Source: Thermoplasmata archaeon
GTDB lineage: Archaea > Thermoplasmatota > Thermoplasmata > Thermoplasmatales > Thermoplasmataceae
DNA: 62,684 nt
Assembly: GCA_021810045.1 (NCBI GenBank)
Contig: JAJZJR010000012.1
Span: forward strand, 1-62,684
Direction of reading: 5' to 3'
A model generated the notes under the pieces. It saw nothing but the letters and a program-made list of their open reading frames with translations. It was not told the DNA's origin and did not search any database. Made by a program: the position numbers and the translations under genes. Shown piece by piece: positions 35,744-44,821 of the stretch. The stretch's first letter is position 1. Each line of letters begins with the position of its first letter.

Positions 35744-36829
35744 CTAATGGGGTTTTTCCATTTCGTATTTCTTCAGTCTGTCAAGGCGAAGAATCAGGCT
35801 GTATCTCCTTCCGTTGAATGGCGCAAGGGGGATGAGGTTGAGTTTCCGTGCTTTCAGCAAAGCGATTGCAAGGTTCACATAACCGTTGTGGAAAACCGCA
35901 AACCTGTCAGCATCATTCTCCTGCCTCGACCTGATAAGCGCCGACGGGAAAACTATGGAAAATATGATTGCGTATACTATCACCTGGATGTATATGGGCA
36001 TCATGGCCTGTATTCCCCTTATTCTTATGAATCCTGAAAGTGCCATCCCAAGAAAAATTATGGCGGCAGTTGCGGCAATGAGAACAACCACAGTGGGAAG
36101 GATTCTCTTGAGGACATGCCTGTATTTAAGGTGGGCGAGTTCGTGTGCCAGCAGTGAAACAGCCTCGTCCTCAGACACGGATTCAAGAAGCAGATCGGTA
36201 ATGAAGATTTTCGGCCTGAATACTCCAACACAGAAAGCATTGGCAACTCCGAAAGTCTTCCCGTCAATTACCCTGGCCCTTACTTCATGAATTCCGGCCT
36301 CTCTTTCCATGGCGGAAAGCCTGGCGTTTATTCCAGGGGAATCCAGTTCTGTGGAATGTCTAATCAGGTTCCTGATGTATGGACTCCAGAGAAGGAGAAA
36401 TGAAGTTATTCCCATGAAGGCAACGAGTTCAATTATCCCGGTGAAAATTGTAGGTGGCAGGTAAGAGAGGGAAATAATTGAGGACAGAACCAATATCCCG
36501 AATATGAAATATTTCAGGAAACTGAAGGATATGGGCGAATTGAAAAGGAAATACCTGAAACTCATGCTCATCTGCCGGTATTCCTTATCCAGTTTGTAGC
36601 GGCTGTGGATGAGAAGCACTATGAGGCCTGTGTAGAGTGCCGCACTGCCCGCCAGGACCAGTAAATAATGTGCAAATATTGCGCCTATGAAGACAAATGC
36701 AAATGGAAAAAGGAAAAGGACAGCTGTATTCCTGCCGGCCAGTTTCCTGACCATGTACATGTAGTTCCGTGAAGTAGGGTCTGTTTTGAATTCACTCGCA
36801 ATAAATGCTTTTACGGGGTCTTCCTGCAT
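35744..36829 (-). CDS. M48 family metallopeptidase (HtpX-like)
   Basis: A 361-residue integral membrane zinc peptidase. Two helices near residues 30-80, more around 110-145, then the cytoplasmic catalytic part with the zinc motif HELAH in SLLAHELAHLKYRH (about residue 228), followed by two helices and a third-ligand region RSRQENDADRFAV. It would degrade misfolded membrane proteins. GRRYSLILRLDRLKK at the end is a basic tail. Transcribed alone. Confidence 0.9.
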   Translation of the reverse strand: MQEDPVKAFIASEFKTDPTSRNYMYMVRKLAGRNTAVLFLFPFAFVFIGAIFAHYLLVLAGSAALYTGLIVLLIHSRYKLDKEYRQMSMSFRYFLFNSPISFSFLKYFIFGILVLSSIISLSYLPPTIFTGIIELVAFMGITSFLLLWSPYIRNLIRHSTELDSPGINARLSAMEREAGIHEVRARVIDGKTFGVANAFCVGVFRPKIFITDLLLESVSEDEAVSLLAHELAHLKYRHVLKRILPTVVVLIAATAAIIFLGMALSGFIRIRGIQAMMPIYIQVIVYAIIFSIVFPSALIRSRQENDADRFAVFHNGYVNLAIALLKARKLNLIPLAPFNGRRYSLILRLDRLKKYEMEKPH

Positions 36830-36898
36830 TATATGTCTTCAATGAGTATAAATATAAAAGAATGTTTATTGGACTTCCAAGAGAATTTGTGGATTTCC

Positions 36899-37774
36899 TT
36901 ATACGGCCGGAGTCCTTGCTGCTGATTCCTTTTTCACTGCGAACAGATACACCGTGACCATTGCTGCAAGGATGAACCCACCGATCACTGTTATGTAGAA
37001 AAATGCCTGAGCCATGGGTCCGGAGGTTGTAATGGAATCAACCGCCAGTGTTTTTCCAAAAGCCGAGGGATAAACCAGGAAGTTCAGTGAGAAGACTATT
37101 ACTACTGAGACAATGGCAAAGAAAAGCTTGTTCGTGACAAGAGAATATGTTTTTTCCAGGTTGAAGAGCACCGGGACAAGAATGGTGAGGATCACCGGTA
37201 TAGCAATATATGACGAAAGGAGTGAAGGCATGTAAAGGTAAAACGACAGGATGGAAACCACAACACCAAGTATGGTCGCCGGCAGGGCAACGGCTCTAAG
37301 AGCTTTCAGGTCGTAGAAAACAGGAGAAAGGCCAACTCCGATAAGGAGAACGCCTATTATGAAGGCATAACTTCCTCCAGAGGATAGCCAGGATCCCAGG
37401 TTCAGCTGTGCACTTATGAGATCGACACCCTTTCCTCCAATTATTGAGGAAAGAATCACCATAACAACAATGGAAAGAGCAAGCGTCGATATCGAATATA
37501 GTCTGTACAGTATCTTTTCATCAAGCCACCCTTCCTTTATTATATACTCCCCAAAGACTATGGATGCATTCCTTGACACAATGAGTATAAGGAACAGCAT
37601 TATGGCAACAGCATAAATGTGGGCAGCAGGGATAAGGATTGACGGGAATGAGAAATCAACAACCACAACCCAGAAAACACCAAATGTTCCGGTAACTTCC
37701 CAGATTGGTATAATATACCCCAATACCTTCGATTTCACCTTATCATATGCTATAAGCATCAGCACGGACCCCAT
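36899..37774 (-). CDS. cydB: cytochrome bd-type oxidase subunit II
   Basis: A membrane protein with about eight helices that partners CydA in the bd-type quinol oxidase reducing O2 to water. PIWEVTGTFGVFWVVVVDFS matches the CydB helix-2 region. The ATG at 37774 leaves out helix 1: the frame continues upstream as NLIFYVSFLIFAVFASLLIT without a stop until 37846, with no ATG, GTG or TTG start but an ATT at 37841-37843 overlapping the cydA stop and preceded by GAGGGGG. The true start is therefore probably noncanonical, giving about 314 residues. Confidence 0.88.
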   Translation of the reverse strand: MGSVLMLIAYDKVKSKVLGYIIPIWEVTGTFGVFWVVVVDFSFPSILIPAAHIYAVAIMLFLILIVSRNASIVFGEYIIKEGWLDEKILYRLYSISTLALSIVVMVILSSIIGGKGVDLISAQLNLGSWLSSGGSYAFIIGVLLIGVGLSPVFYDLKALRAVALPATILGVVVSILSFYLYMPSLLSSYIAIPVILTILVPVLFNLEKTYSLVTNKLFFAIVSVVIVFSLNFLVYPSAFGKTLAVDSITTSGPMAQAFFYITVIGGFILAAMVTVYLFAVKKESAARTPAV

Positions 37775-37838
37775 TACCTCGGTAATAAGCAGGGACGCAA
37801 AAACTGCAAAAATAAGGAATGAAACATAGAAGATCAGG

Positions 37839-39203
37839 TTAATAGTTCACACCCCCTCTCGTTTCTTTCCCGGACAGTTCATCTGCAAGTTTCCCCGAAT
37901 TGAACACTCTTGCGAAGAAGTAAAAGGTAACAGGCAGGAGCACAGCATAAAACACTATAATGAAAAGCCCCGGAATAAGCAGGGTCGGAGTAAGATTTAC
38001 CGCAGTATGGGTTTTCATTACGTTGTAGACGATCCATGGCTGCCTTCCAACCTCATCTGTGACCCAACCAAGTTCGTACACAATCATGGAAAGTACTGCA
38101 GCTGCGACCTGTGAATAAAGGATATATTTCACGGTGAAAGGTTTCTTTCTGAGAAGCCACATTACAGTTACAATAAAGAGGAAGAGGCCAATGAAGAGCC
38201 CTCCAATGACCATTATGTCAAAAGAGGTGTGAATCAGCAATGGCGGCCATACAGAGGAAGGAAACTGTGTGAGGCCCGGGACATTACCACTCCCCGTTTC
38301 CAGGGTAGCCAGAAGCGACTGTGCGTTAGGCACAACAAGGCCCCAAAGATACTGTCCATTCTGAAGGAATCCAAATACTCTTTCAGGCATATTTGAACCT
38401 GGAAGATAATTCAGTTCCATGGCTGCATATTTCAGGGGCTGGTAGGTTAACAGTGTACCCATTTCATGACTGCCAGTGATTCCGGAAAGTATTATTCCCA
38501 CTATAGAAACTGCAGCAGTGAGTTTCAGTCCCTTTGAATAGAAGGTTTTTTCATCATTTTCCTTCGACTTGATGTATTTGTAGGCAAAATAAGCACCAAT
38601 TATCATTGATCCCGTGAATACCGTTGTGGTTACGACATGGGCAATCTGTGCCAGGGTTGTAGAAGTCAGGAATGGTGCCCATGGATCAATACCTGTCACC
38701 TGGCCTGTGGATATGAACTGCTGCAGGTTGAAGCCATTGGGGCTGTTCATCCATGCATTAACCATTGTTATGAACACTGCTGATAAGAGGGTACCAGTCG
38801 CAATGAGTACAGCGAATATCCAGTGGGTGTATTTTCCGGTGAAGGCTTTCCGGTAATAAACGTAAATAACAAGAGATATTGTTTCAAGGAAAAAAGCAAA
38901 AACTTCCGCATAGAACAGGGCTATTGCACCGGTTTTTGAAACAAGGGTCATGAAGGGCGGGAAAAGGTTGATCAGTTCAACAGCCATGACAATACCACTG
39001 GCAGTCCCCACTCCAAAGGATATGACAAAGACCTTTGTGAGGCGTTCAGATAGCGTAATGTAATGCTGATCGGATTTTCTTATTCCTATGAACTCTGCTA
39101 TGGTAATGATCACTATCAGCGAAATACTCAGGGTAACCAGTATTATATGAGCTCCAATGGTGTAAGCGAAAAGAAACCGATCAAAAACGTCCATCGCAAC
39201 CAT
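37839..39203 (-). CDS. cydA: cytochrome bd-type oxidase subunit I
   Basis: A 454-residue, nine-helix subunit that binds the hemes. FAYTIGAHIILVTLSI holds the first heme-ligand His, GSHEMGTLLTYQPLKYAAME is the quinone-binding Q-loop start, and GWVTDEVGRQPWIVYNVMKT is the conserved late segment. The short loop after QPLKY suggests a short-Q-loop form. It precedes cydB with overlapping stop/start. ATG 39203 or the internal ATG three codons later could be the start. Present in an aerobic respiratory chain. Confidence 0.95.
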   Translation of the reverse strand: MVAMDVFDRFLFAYTIGAHIILVTLSISLIVIITIAEFIGIRKSDQHYITLSERLTKVFVISFGVGTASGIVMAVELINLFPPFMTLVSKTGAIALFYAEVFAFFLETISLVIYVYYRKAFTGKYTHWIFAVLIATGTLLSAVFITMVNAWMNSPNGFNLQQFISTGQVTGIDPWAPFLTSTTLAQIAHVVTTTVFTGSMIIGAYFAYKYIKSKENDEKTFYSKGLKLTAAVSIVGIILSGITGSHEMGTLLTYQPLKYAAMELNYLPGSNMPERVFGFLQNGQYLWGLVVPNAQSLLATLETGSGNVPGLTQFPSSVWPPLLIHTSFDIMVIGGLFIGLFLFIVTVMWLLRKKPFTVKYILYSQVAAAVLSMIVYELGWVTDEVGRQPWIVYNVMKTHTAVNLTPTLLIPGLFIIVFYAVLLPVTFYFFARVFNSGKLADELSGKETRGGVNY

Positions 39204-39481
39204 TGTAGTATTATTTTCACAGCTTAGAAATAACCTGAACCTAAAATGTAAGACACTATGGTCATGGAATGATCCAGATTGGGTTGAACTGAATACTCAG
39301 GAAGCGTTTTCCCTGCTCTCAGGTGAAGGATTTCTATAAAGATGAATGTTAAATGTAAAATAATAAACTATAATGTAAACAATACTTATATAATTGTCAA
39401 AACAATGACCCTAACGATAATAATCTTACATTCGCATCCATACGCGATGTGGAATAACCAATGAAAAAGGGATGAATAAAT

Positions 39482-40861
39482 TTGGAAACCACTCTCAAAA
39501 AAGATTCAATAGGGCTTAAGGAGACAATGCTGCAGGGCGTCGCAAGCTCTGCTCCAGCCGGTGCGGCAGTAGCAACACTAACGGGGGCTGCTGCCTTTGC
39601 CCTGGGGTCATTGCCTCTCACAGCCGTCATAGGATTCCTGGTTGTATTTCTTAATGCAATTGTCATTAACCGCATTTCATCAAAGGTATCCGGAGCAGGC
39701 GGGTACTATGAATATGTAAAGAACGGGTACGGAGCAAGGGCAGCCATGTTCACCGGCCTCTTTTATGTGTTCTATCAGACCATGGCACTTACCCTAATCG
39801 TTCTGAGTATTGCTGTCTTTCTTCCAGCAATATTTTCCATAGGTTTTGGTATCAGTATTCCCAGCATAATCTGGTTGCCCCTCCTTATTTTGGCACTGGC
39901 CTTCGCCTTCACCGTTTCCTATCTGGGAATAAAGGGATCCACAGGGTACACAGCTATCATGGCACTCGTGGAAATCATAATAATAGGGGCCCTGGGTGCA
40001 TACATTATCCTTTCACATCCTGCAATCAATAACGTATCAGTATTCACGCCAAAATACGCTGCAGGAGGTTTCAGCGGTGTAGGTTTGGGTGTTCTGCTCA
40101 TGTATACCGCATTCTCAGGATTCGGGGCATCCACTCCCCTGGGAGAAGAGGCAAGGAAACCCAAGAAGATCATTGGGAGGTCAGTGATTTTCTCCGTGAT
40201 CATACTTGGTGCATTCTTCATATTCATTTCCTATGTTTTCACAGTTGCACAGGGACCTTCCAATATGATCACTTATGCTGGTGAAATTGTACCTGGAATA
40301 ACCATTCTCAAGTCCTCAGTTGGCCCCATTGCTGCAATAGTGGTGGCAGCCCTGTTCATAAACAGCCTCCTGACGGGAGCAGTTGTGCTCGTTAACGGAG
40401 CTTCTAGAGTGATGATGGCCATGGGAAGGGACGGTTTACTCCCTTCAGGCCTGTCCAGGATCAGTGTAAGGAGGAAGACACCATACATCTCTGCTGCAGC
40501 TATAACACTGGCCTCATTCGTAATTGGACTCATAGGCGTGCTGACATTTGGAGGCTTCAACGCCTTCCTGATGGCAGCAATAGCAGCAACCCTTGGTGTG
40601 CTCTTCGTTCATGCCGTGATCAATGCGTCACTTCCAAGGATTGAAAAGAAGTTCGATGGGAGGATGACAGCATCGGGAATTCTGCTTTCCGCTGTTACGG
40701 TGGTGATCTTCGGTTTAATATTCTACAGCACATTCCTGCAGATCGAACCTTATGTTGTGGTTGGGACAGGTCTTTTCATCGCCTGGCTGGTCTTCAATTT
40801 CATTTATGTTTTCCTTGTCAGGGAAAAGTTTTCCACAATTAATGCTGCAGAATCGGCCTGA
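39482..40861 (+). CDS. APC superfamily amino acid permease
   Basis: A 459-residue transporter with about 12 helices. The opening GLKETMLQGVASSAPAGAAV is the APC helix-1 unwound region with a small-residue GVASSAPAG signature, and the consensus amphipathic region GEEARKPKKIIGRSVIFSVI follows helix 6. It imports amino acids or polyamines. TTG 39482 is the only reasonable start, just after a GGGATGAATA ribosome-site-like stretch. Next to UbiD (convergent), no operon. Confidence 0.9.
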   Translation: METTLKKDSIGLKETMLQGVASSAPAGAAVATLTGAAAFALGSLPLTAVIGFLVVFLNAIVINRISSKVSGAGGYYEYVKNGYGARAAMFTGLFYVFYQTMALTLIVLSIAVFLPAIFSIGFGISIPSIIWLPLLILALAFAFTVSYLGIKGSTGYTAIMALVEIIIIGALGAYIILSHPAINNVSVFTPKYAAGGFSGVGLGVLLMYTAFSGFGASTPLGEEARKPKKIIGRSVIFSVIILGAFFIFISYVFTVAQGPSNMITYAGEIVPGITILKSSVGPIAAIVVAALFINSLLTGAVVLVNGASRVMMAMGRDGLLPSGLSRISVRRKTPYISAAAITLASFVIGLIGVLTFGGFNAFLMAAIAATLGVLFVHAVINASLPRIEKKFDGRMTASGILLSAVTVVIFGLIFYSTFLQIEPYVVVGTGLFIAWLVFNFIYVFLVREKFSTINAAESA

Positions 40862-40913
40862 GCAATAGATGAGACGGCCTTGTTAAATAGACAAATTTTT
40901 CCATTTTTTATCT

Positions 40914-42545
40914 TCAACTTCCGGAAGCCTCAGAGTCAGGGAAAAGCCTTCTTATTCTTTCCACAGCTGATTTATCCAGTGCCGGAACTTCAGGGGTGAC
41001 GCGATCTGCACGTATAACAATGCTGTTCCGGGATATCTCAACGTCCGTATGCGGGTTTACCCGAGTTGAAACGGCCCATTGGACCTGCTCAGGGTCTGTT
41101 GCGTCTATGTCCTCTCCCACGATGATATTGATCCTCCTGTCATTCCTGTAGCTGTGGGAAATAACGGCTTCACCTTTTCCTGCCCTGACAATCAGGTCCC
41201 TGCCGGATATGGAGGTGGTGAATTCCTCATCACTGCTGTCTGTTACAGCAATAATCTTTCCAGTGGTGCCGTCTTTCCCTGCGGTGAAGTCTGAACTTAT
41301 CACAAAGACTCCGGGAATTCTAGTAAAGACTTCTCCATAATCCTCTCCTGTATTTATGAGCCTGGCAAGCGTACTTGTAAAGTCAAGTGCTGCAACGCCC
41401 TGGTTGATTATTATGAACTTCCCCCAGAGCGGATCAAGTGCCATGATTCCCAGTCCAAGCTGTCTTGCCAATCCTCTGGATGGCGGCACAACATAACCCA
41501 GGGAAAGGAATCTTGCTCCGGAGTGGGGCCATACAACACTGAAATCTGTTCCTCTCGGCATGTAATCTCTCAGAGTGCCCATTATTCCGGCAGATCTTGG
41601 CATGGAGAAGGTATTCACGTGTTCGCTGGAATTTGATGGCTGGATATCATAATAGATAGGATCGTTTCTCATTAGGATGGATTTCACATGAGCAGTGTAT
41701 CTGGTGGAATCATGCCCCATATATCCGGTGTACTCTGCAAAAGGTCCCTCATCAAAGTTCTTTCCCGGTTTGAATCTTGCCTCAAGAACTATTTCTGCAT
41801 CATGTGGCAGGTAGATGTCGTTCTCAAGCCCACGGGAAAGTTCCACATCCATGAAAGTTGAGGCTCTGTCATATTCTCTGTCAGTGAATGATGCAGCCAG
41901 CAGGTAATACAGTGGGTGCACACCAATCATGACCGTGAGTTCAACCTCCTCTCCTTTCTGTGAGGCATGATTCAGGTAGTTCCACAGGTGTCCATGGCTG
42001 CCTGCATCAAAGGCATACATGTTTTTTGAAATAGGCTGGATTCTTGTAAAGCTGAGATTTATGATTTCAGGGTTCTCAAGGGTCCTGTGTGCAACAATAC
42101 CCGAGCTTATGTATCGTGATTTTCCCGCCTTTGATCCATCTGAAGGATAATGTGACGGTACTGGAATAGAGTATAGATCTACAGAATCATCTCTCATGAC
42201 CCTTTCCATAAAGGTGGCTGATCCCTTTTGGAAAGTGACGGATCCGGATGGGTATTCTGAGAGTGCCCTGGCATATCTCTCGTTAAAGGATCTAAGGTCA
42301 GAAGTGCCAGTTCCGTAGAATATCCTGCGTTCACTTCCCAGGACATTGGTCAGGAGCCTGAAATCCCTGTAACCACTGAGACAGTTGAACATCAGCATGC
42401 TGTTTGAATCATTTCTCAGGACAGAATACGCTGTTGTTTCGTACTCGGCGCTTATTTCCTGGTTTATCTCCCTATAATCGTCCGGGTTGTCTGTTTTGTA
42501 GTTTTGGATAAATTCCCTAAGTGTGGATCCATTTCTCCTGTCCAT
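40914..42545 (-). CDS. UbiD-family prenylated-FMN decarboxylase
   Basis: A 543-residue protein with the UbiD fold: LREFIQNYK at the start, GIVAHRTLENPEIINLSFTR region, and the catalytic Glu-Arg-Glu zone around EIVLEARFKPGKNFDEGPFA EYTGYMG (about residues 255-285). UbiD enzymes use prenylated FMN made by UbiX to add or remove carboxyl groups on aromatic or unsaturated acids. No ubiX is in the window. Substrate unknown; quinone, aromatic acid or mevalonate-derived acids (as in the archaeal trans-anhydromevalonate route) are candidates. Confidence 0.88.
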   Translation of the reverse strand: MDRRNGSTLREFIQNYKTDNPDDYREINQEISAEYETTAYSVLRNDSNSMLMFNCLSGYRDFRLLTNVLGSERRIFYGTGTSDLRSFNERYARALSEYPSGSVTFQKGSATFMERVMRDDSVDLYSIPVPSHYPSDGSKAGKSRYISSGIVAHRTLENPEIINLSFTRIQPISKNMYAFDAGSHGHLWNYLNHASQKGEEVELTVMIGVHPLYYLLAASFTDREYDRASTFMDVELSRGLENDIYLPHDAEIVLEARFKPGKNFDEGPFAEYTGYMGHDSTRYTAHVKSILMRNDPIYYDIQPSNSSEHVNTFSMPRSAGIMGTLRDYMPRGTDFSVVWPHSGARFLSLGYVVPPSRGLARQLGLGIMALDPLWGKFIIINQGVAALDFTSTLARLINTGEDYGEVFTRIPGVFVISSDFTAGKDGTTGKIIAVTDSSDEEFTTSISGRDLIVRAGKGEAVISHSYRNDRRINIIVGEDIDATDPEQVQWAVSTRVNPHTDVEISRNSIVIRADRVTPEVPALDKSAVERIRRLFPDSEASGS

Positions 42546-42719
42546 TTCGAGCCTTCTTTATGGTGTCAGGCGGTTATTATTCATATTTTTGGCGATTCAG
42601 GCAAGCGCCTGGATTCTTAATATTCTTGACTATAGATTCCATTAGAAAGAAGTACTAGCGGATAACGCCATCAGTCATATCTCCGGTCCAGGAATTATCT
42701 GTTCTGATAAGTATTTCAG

Positions 42720-43919
42720 CTAAATCTTCGATTTCCTTATCTCCAAGTGCAGTTTTATAGCAGATGCCAGAAAAGAGCCAATTATCAACATGATCCCATA
42801 GATCAAAGTGATGTAGACTATGGGCCAGATCACAAGATAAAGAAGGTCTGCGGTAGCAGTAATATAGGGAAGAAAGAATAAAGTATACCAGAATCCCAGC
42901 CCAAGGGTGTAACGGAGCAAAGATTCCGTGTAAATAAGAGATATAATGATTAAAAACACAAGATATGGTGCTTTTTCCAAAACCATCTGCCTGAATGTTC
43001 TTCCCACGGCACGGTTTGCTTCCAAGACAGAATTCCTATTGTTTTCAGTACCATGTCCCGGCTCCTGATGGTTTGCAAGATAGTTCTTCCATGCAGAACC
43101 CCGTATGGCAAGAAGGGTTGAGAAAAGCATCAATGAAACCGAAAGTACAGGTGGAATTACTTTGACAATCATGATTTCCAATCTTCCCATACTACCTTGG
43201 ATAAGGGCGTTCCAGAAAGGATTTCCCGAATAATGGATCAATAGAGCGTAATTTCTGAAACCATTTTCACTGATTTGACTTATGTAGCCTGAATTCTGGA
43301 ATGCAGAAAGTATGCTAAGGCCGCTCCCGGAACCAAAAATACTGTCAAACTCATATCCCATCAGTACCACTGCGGCCAACATCAGGTAGTATGAAATTAA
43401 TGGCACAATAATGACAATGGGGGCCCATATGAACCAGGAATAATTACCGCTCTTTTTCCTTTCTAAAACAATTCTTGCCTGCAACTGTGCTGTAACTCTC
43501 ACAAACAGAAATGAAATGAAGAGTGATGCCAGTATTATGAGCAAGATAGCAGGCAGAAATGTTTCAATGCACAGCCGATATATCGTGGCCCAGTTTCCTG
43601 CAAATATACCCTCAATGAACCACGCATACTGTAGATAGAGTGGCTCGTTCAGATGCATTTGAGCAGACAGATTTACAATCTGTACACTGCGGGGTATTGG
43701 ACTGTGTGGATTTACGAATGCAGAAACCAATACTTCATTTGGATAAGATCTCCAATAGATAAAAAGTAGGATTGTAAGAAGAAAGAAAGCCAATACTGCA
43801 AATAAGATCAGTCTCGGGTATCCCGTGACAGATTTCATGGAGATATTAACTGATTTTTGGATATATTCTTTTTCTGCAATTGTTTTTCTTCCCAATCTAA
43901 AAAATAAAGAGAATTTCAA
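42720..43919 (-). CDS. divergent DppB/OppB-like membrane protein
   Basis: A 399-residue protein with about seven or eight helices. The segment MHLNEPLYLQYAWFIEGIFA resembles the LGLDxPLxxQYxxWLxxxxxGxxG element of dipeptide ABC permeases, and the C-terminal ESLLRYTLGLGFW with a late pair of helices matches their ends. The EAA loop is poorly recognisable and no DppC, ATPase or binding protein is adjacent. It may be an orphan or degenerate permease. The gene lies just before the integrated element. Confidence 0.5.
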   Translation of the reverse strand: MKFSLFFRLGRKTIAEKEYIQKSVNISMKSVTGYPRLILFAVLAFFLLTILLFIYWRSYPNEVLVSAFVNPHSPIPRSVQIVNLSAQMHLNEPLYLQYAWFIEGIFAGNWATIYRLCIETFLPAILLIILASLFISFLFVRVTAQLQARIVLERKKSGNYSWFIWAPIVIIVPLISYYLMLAAVVLMGYEFDSIFGSGSGLSILSAFQNSGYISQISENGFRNYALLIHYSGNPFWNALIQGSMGRLEIMIVKVIPPVLSVSLMLFSTLLAIRGSAWKNYLANHQEPGHGTENNRNSVLEANRAVGRTFRQMVLEKAPYLVFLIIISLIYTESLLRYTLGLGFWYTLFFLPYITATADLLYLVIWPIVYITLIYGIMLIIGSFLASAIKLHLEIRKSKI

Positions 43920-43971
43920 AAGAAGGCGAGGGTGACTTCAGCTAGTTAGTCGCTAAATTTACAAGAATATT

Positions 43972-43981
43972 GGGGGGGGGG
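43972..43981 (+). repeat. ten-guanine homopolymer
   Basis: A run of ten G (43972-43981) in otherwise A+T-rich intergenic DNA, about 50 bp upstream of the DppB-like start and 115 bp before the zinc-ribbon gene. It could vary in length or be an assembly-prone site. Confidence 0.7.
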
Positions 43982-44095
43982 AGTTACGGTACTCCTTAAT
44001 TTAAAAATATGCAAGCATTTCATCATTTTCTTAGTAAATCAGACCATTTTCACCTTTTCAGAAAGTAATATATATAATTTGCAGTATGCATTTAT

Positions 44096-44317
44096 ATGAC
44101 AATGAAACATTGTCCTAGCTGCAAAAGAAATGTAGACACTGAGCACAGTTGGAATACTGTTGTTCTTGTGGTTTTACTCATATTCTTTCTAATACCGGGT
44201 TTAATTTATTTGGCCTGGAAATGGAAGAGACGTTGCCCAATTTGCCATACACCAGAAAAGATGCTTACAGCACCTAAGTTTGATGATCAGGCTGTATCGC
44301 CCGGTGCTTTTCCATAA
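44096..44317 (+). CDS. small zinc-ribbon membrane protein
   Basis: A 73-residue protein. CPSC near the N-terminus (residues 6-9), a single hydrophobic helix VVLVVLLIFFLIPGLIYLAW, then CPIC (about 48-51): two CxxC halves of one zinc site around a membrane insertion, like LITAF-type proteins. A TATA-like AATATATATAAT (44067-44078) lies 20-30 nt before ATG 44096 or the second ATG 44102, indicating a leaderless transcript. Function unknown. Confidence 0.7.
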   Translation: MTMKHCPSCKRNVDTEHSWNTVVLVVLLIFFLIPGLIYLAWKWKRRCPICHTPEKMLTAPKFDDQAVSPGAFP

Positions 44318-44779
44318 GCCGGAATGACTTTTCCCATTTTCCCTTATTTTATTTATTTTTCAAACTTACTGTTTACCACCATGTGGATTCCTGCAAAAAT
44401 CGCAACTGAAGCAATTTTTCTAATAAATTTATTGTAGCGGATAAATTTTCACAATTGCGAGAAATACTTGGATATAAAACAGGTTCTTCCTAGTTTTGTG
44501 TGGGTTGAAAGTAGAGAAATATATCTGCGAACATTTGTTATGGCCAATCCAATTCCAGGTTTAAGATCAGGGCACTTCAGGAATAACTCAATTCTATCTT
44601 TACAACCTGATTTGCAGGTTGCCTGGAAAATTTATGGTTAAGTAACCCACACAAAAGTCCGATGAACCATAAAACAAAAATCCATAATCAGGTTCATGCT
44701 AACTTATAGGGAGTTAAATCTTGTACAACTACAAAATTAAGCCTGTAATATCTGTTAGAAAACCACTATTATCAAAGAG
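44318..44779. other. intergenic, nested inverted repeats next to the attachment site
   Basis: No gene is visible. The region holds TTTTGTGTGGGTT (44494-44506) and its exact inverse AACCCACACAAAA (44644-44656), a 7-bp hairpin CAACCTG/CAGGTTG (44603-44621), TTTATGGTT/AACCATAAA (44631-44639 and 44665-44673) and AACCTGATT/AATCAGGTT (44604-44612 and 44686-44694). These could fold into one structure or serve as protein-binding arms beside the att site. Confidence 0.5.
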
Positions 44780-44821
44780 AGCCACTGGAGGGTTTCGATC
44801 CCCCGACCTGCTGATTACAAA
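44780..44821 (-). other. attachment site: 3' half of a tRNA-Thr(UGU) gene
   Basis: On the minus strand this reads anticodon loop TTTGTAA (anticodon TGT), 3' stem TCAGC, variable loop AGGTC, T stem-loop GGGGG-ATCGAAA-CCCTC, acceptor CAGTGGC and discriminator T at 44780. The 5' half is absent: past 44822 the sequence (TCCAA) does not pair with the anticodon stem. SSV-type integrases recombine at this point in tRNA genes, so this is the partial copy left at one end of the element. The intact tRNA-Thr should lie at the far end. Confidence 0.8.
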
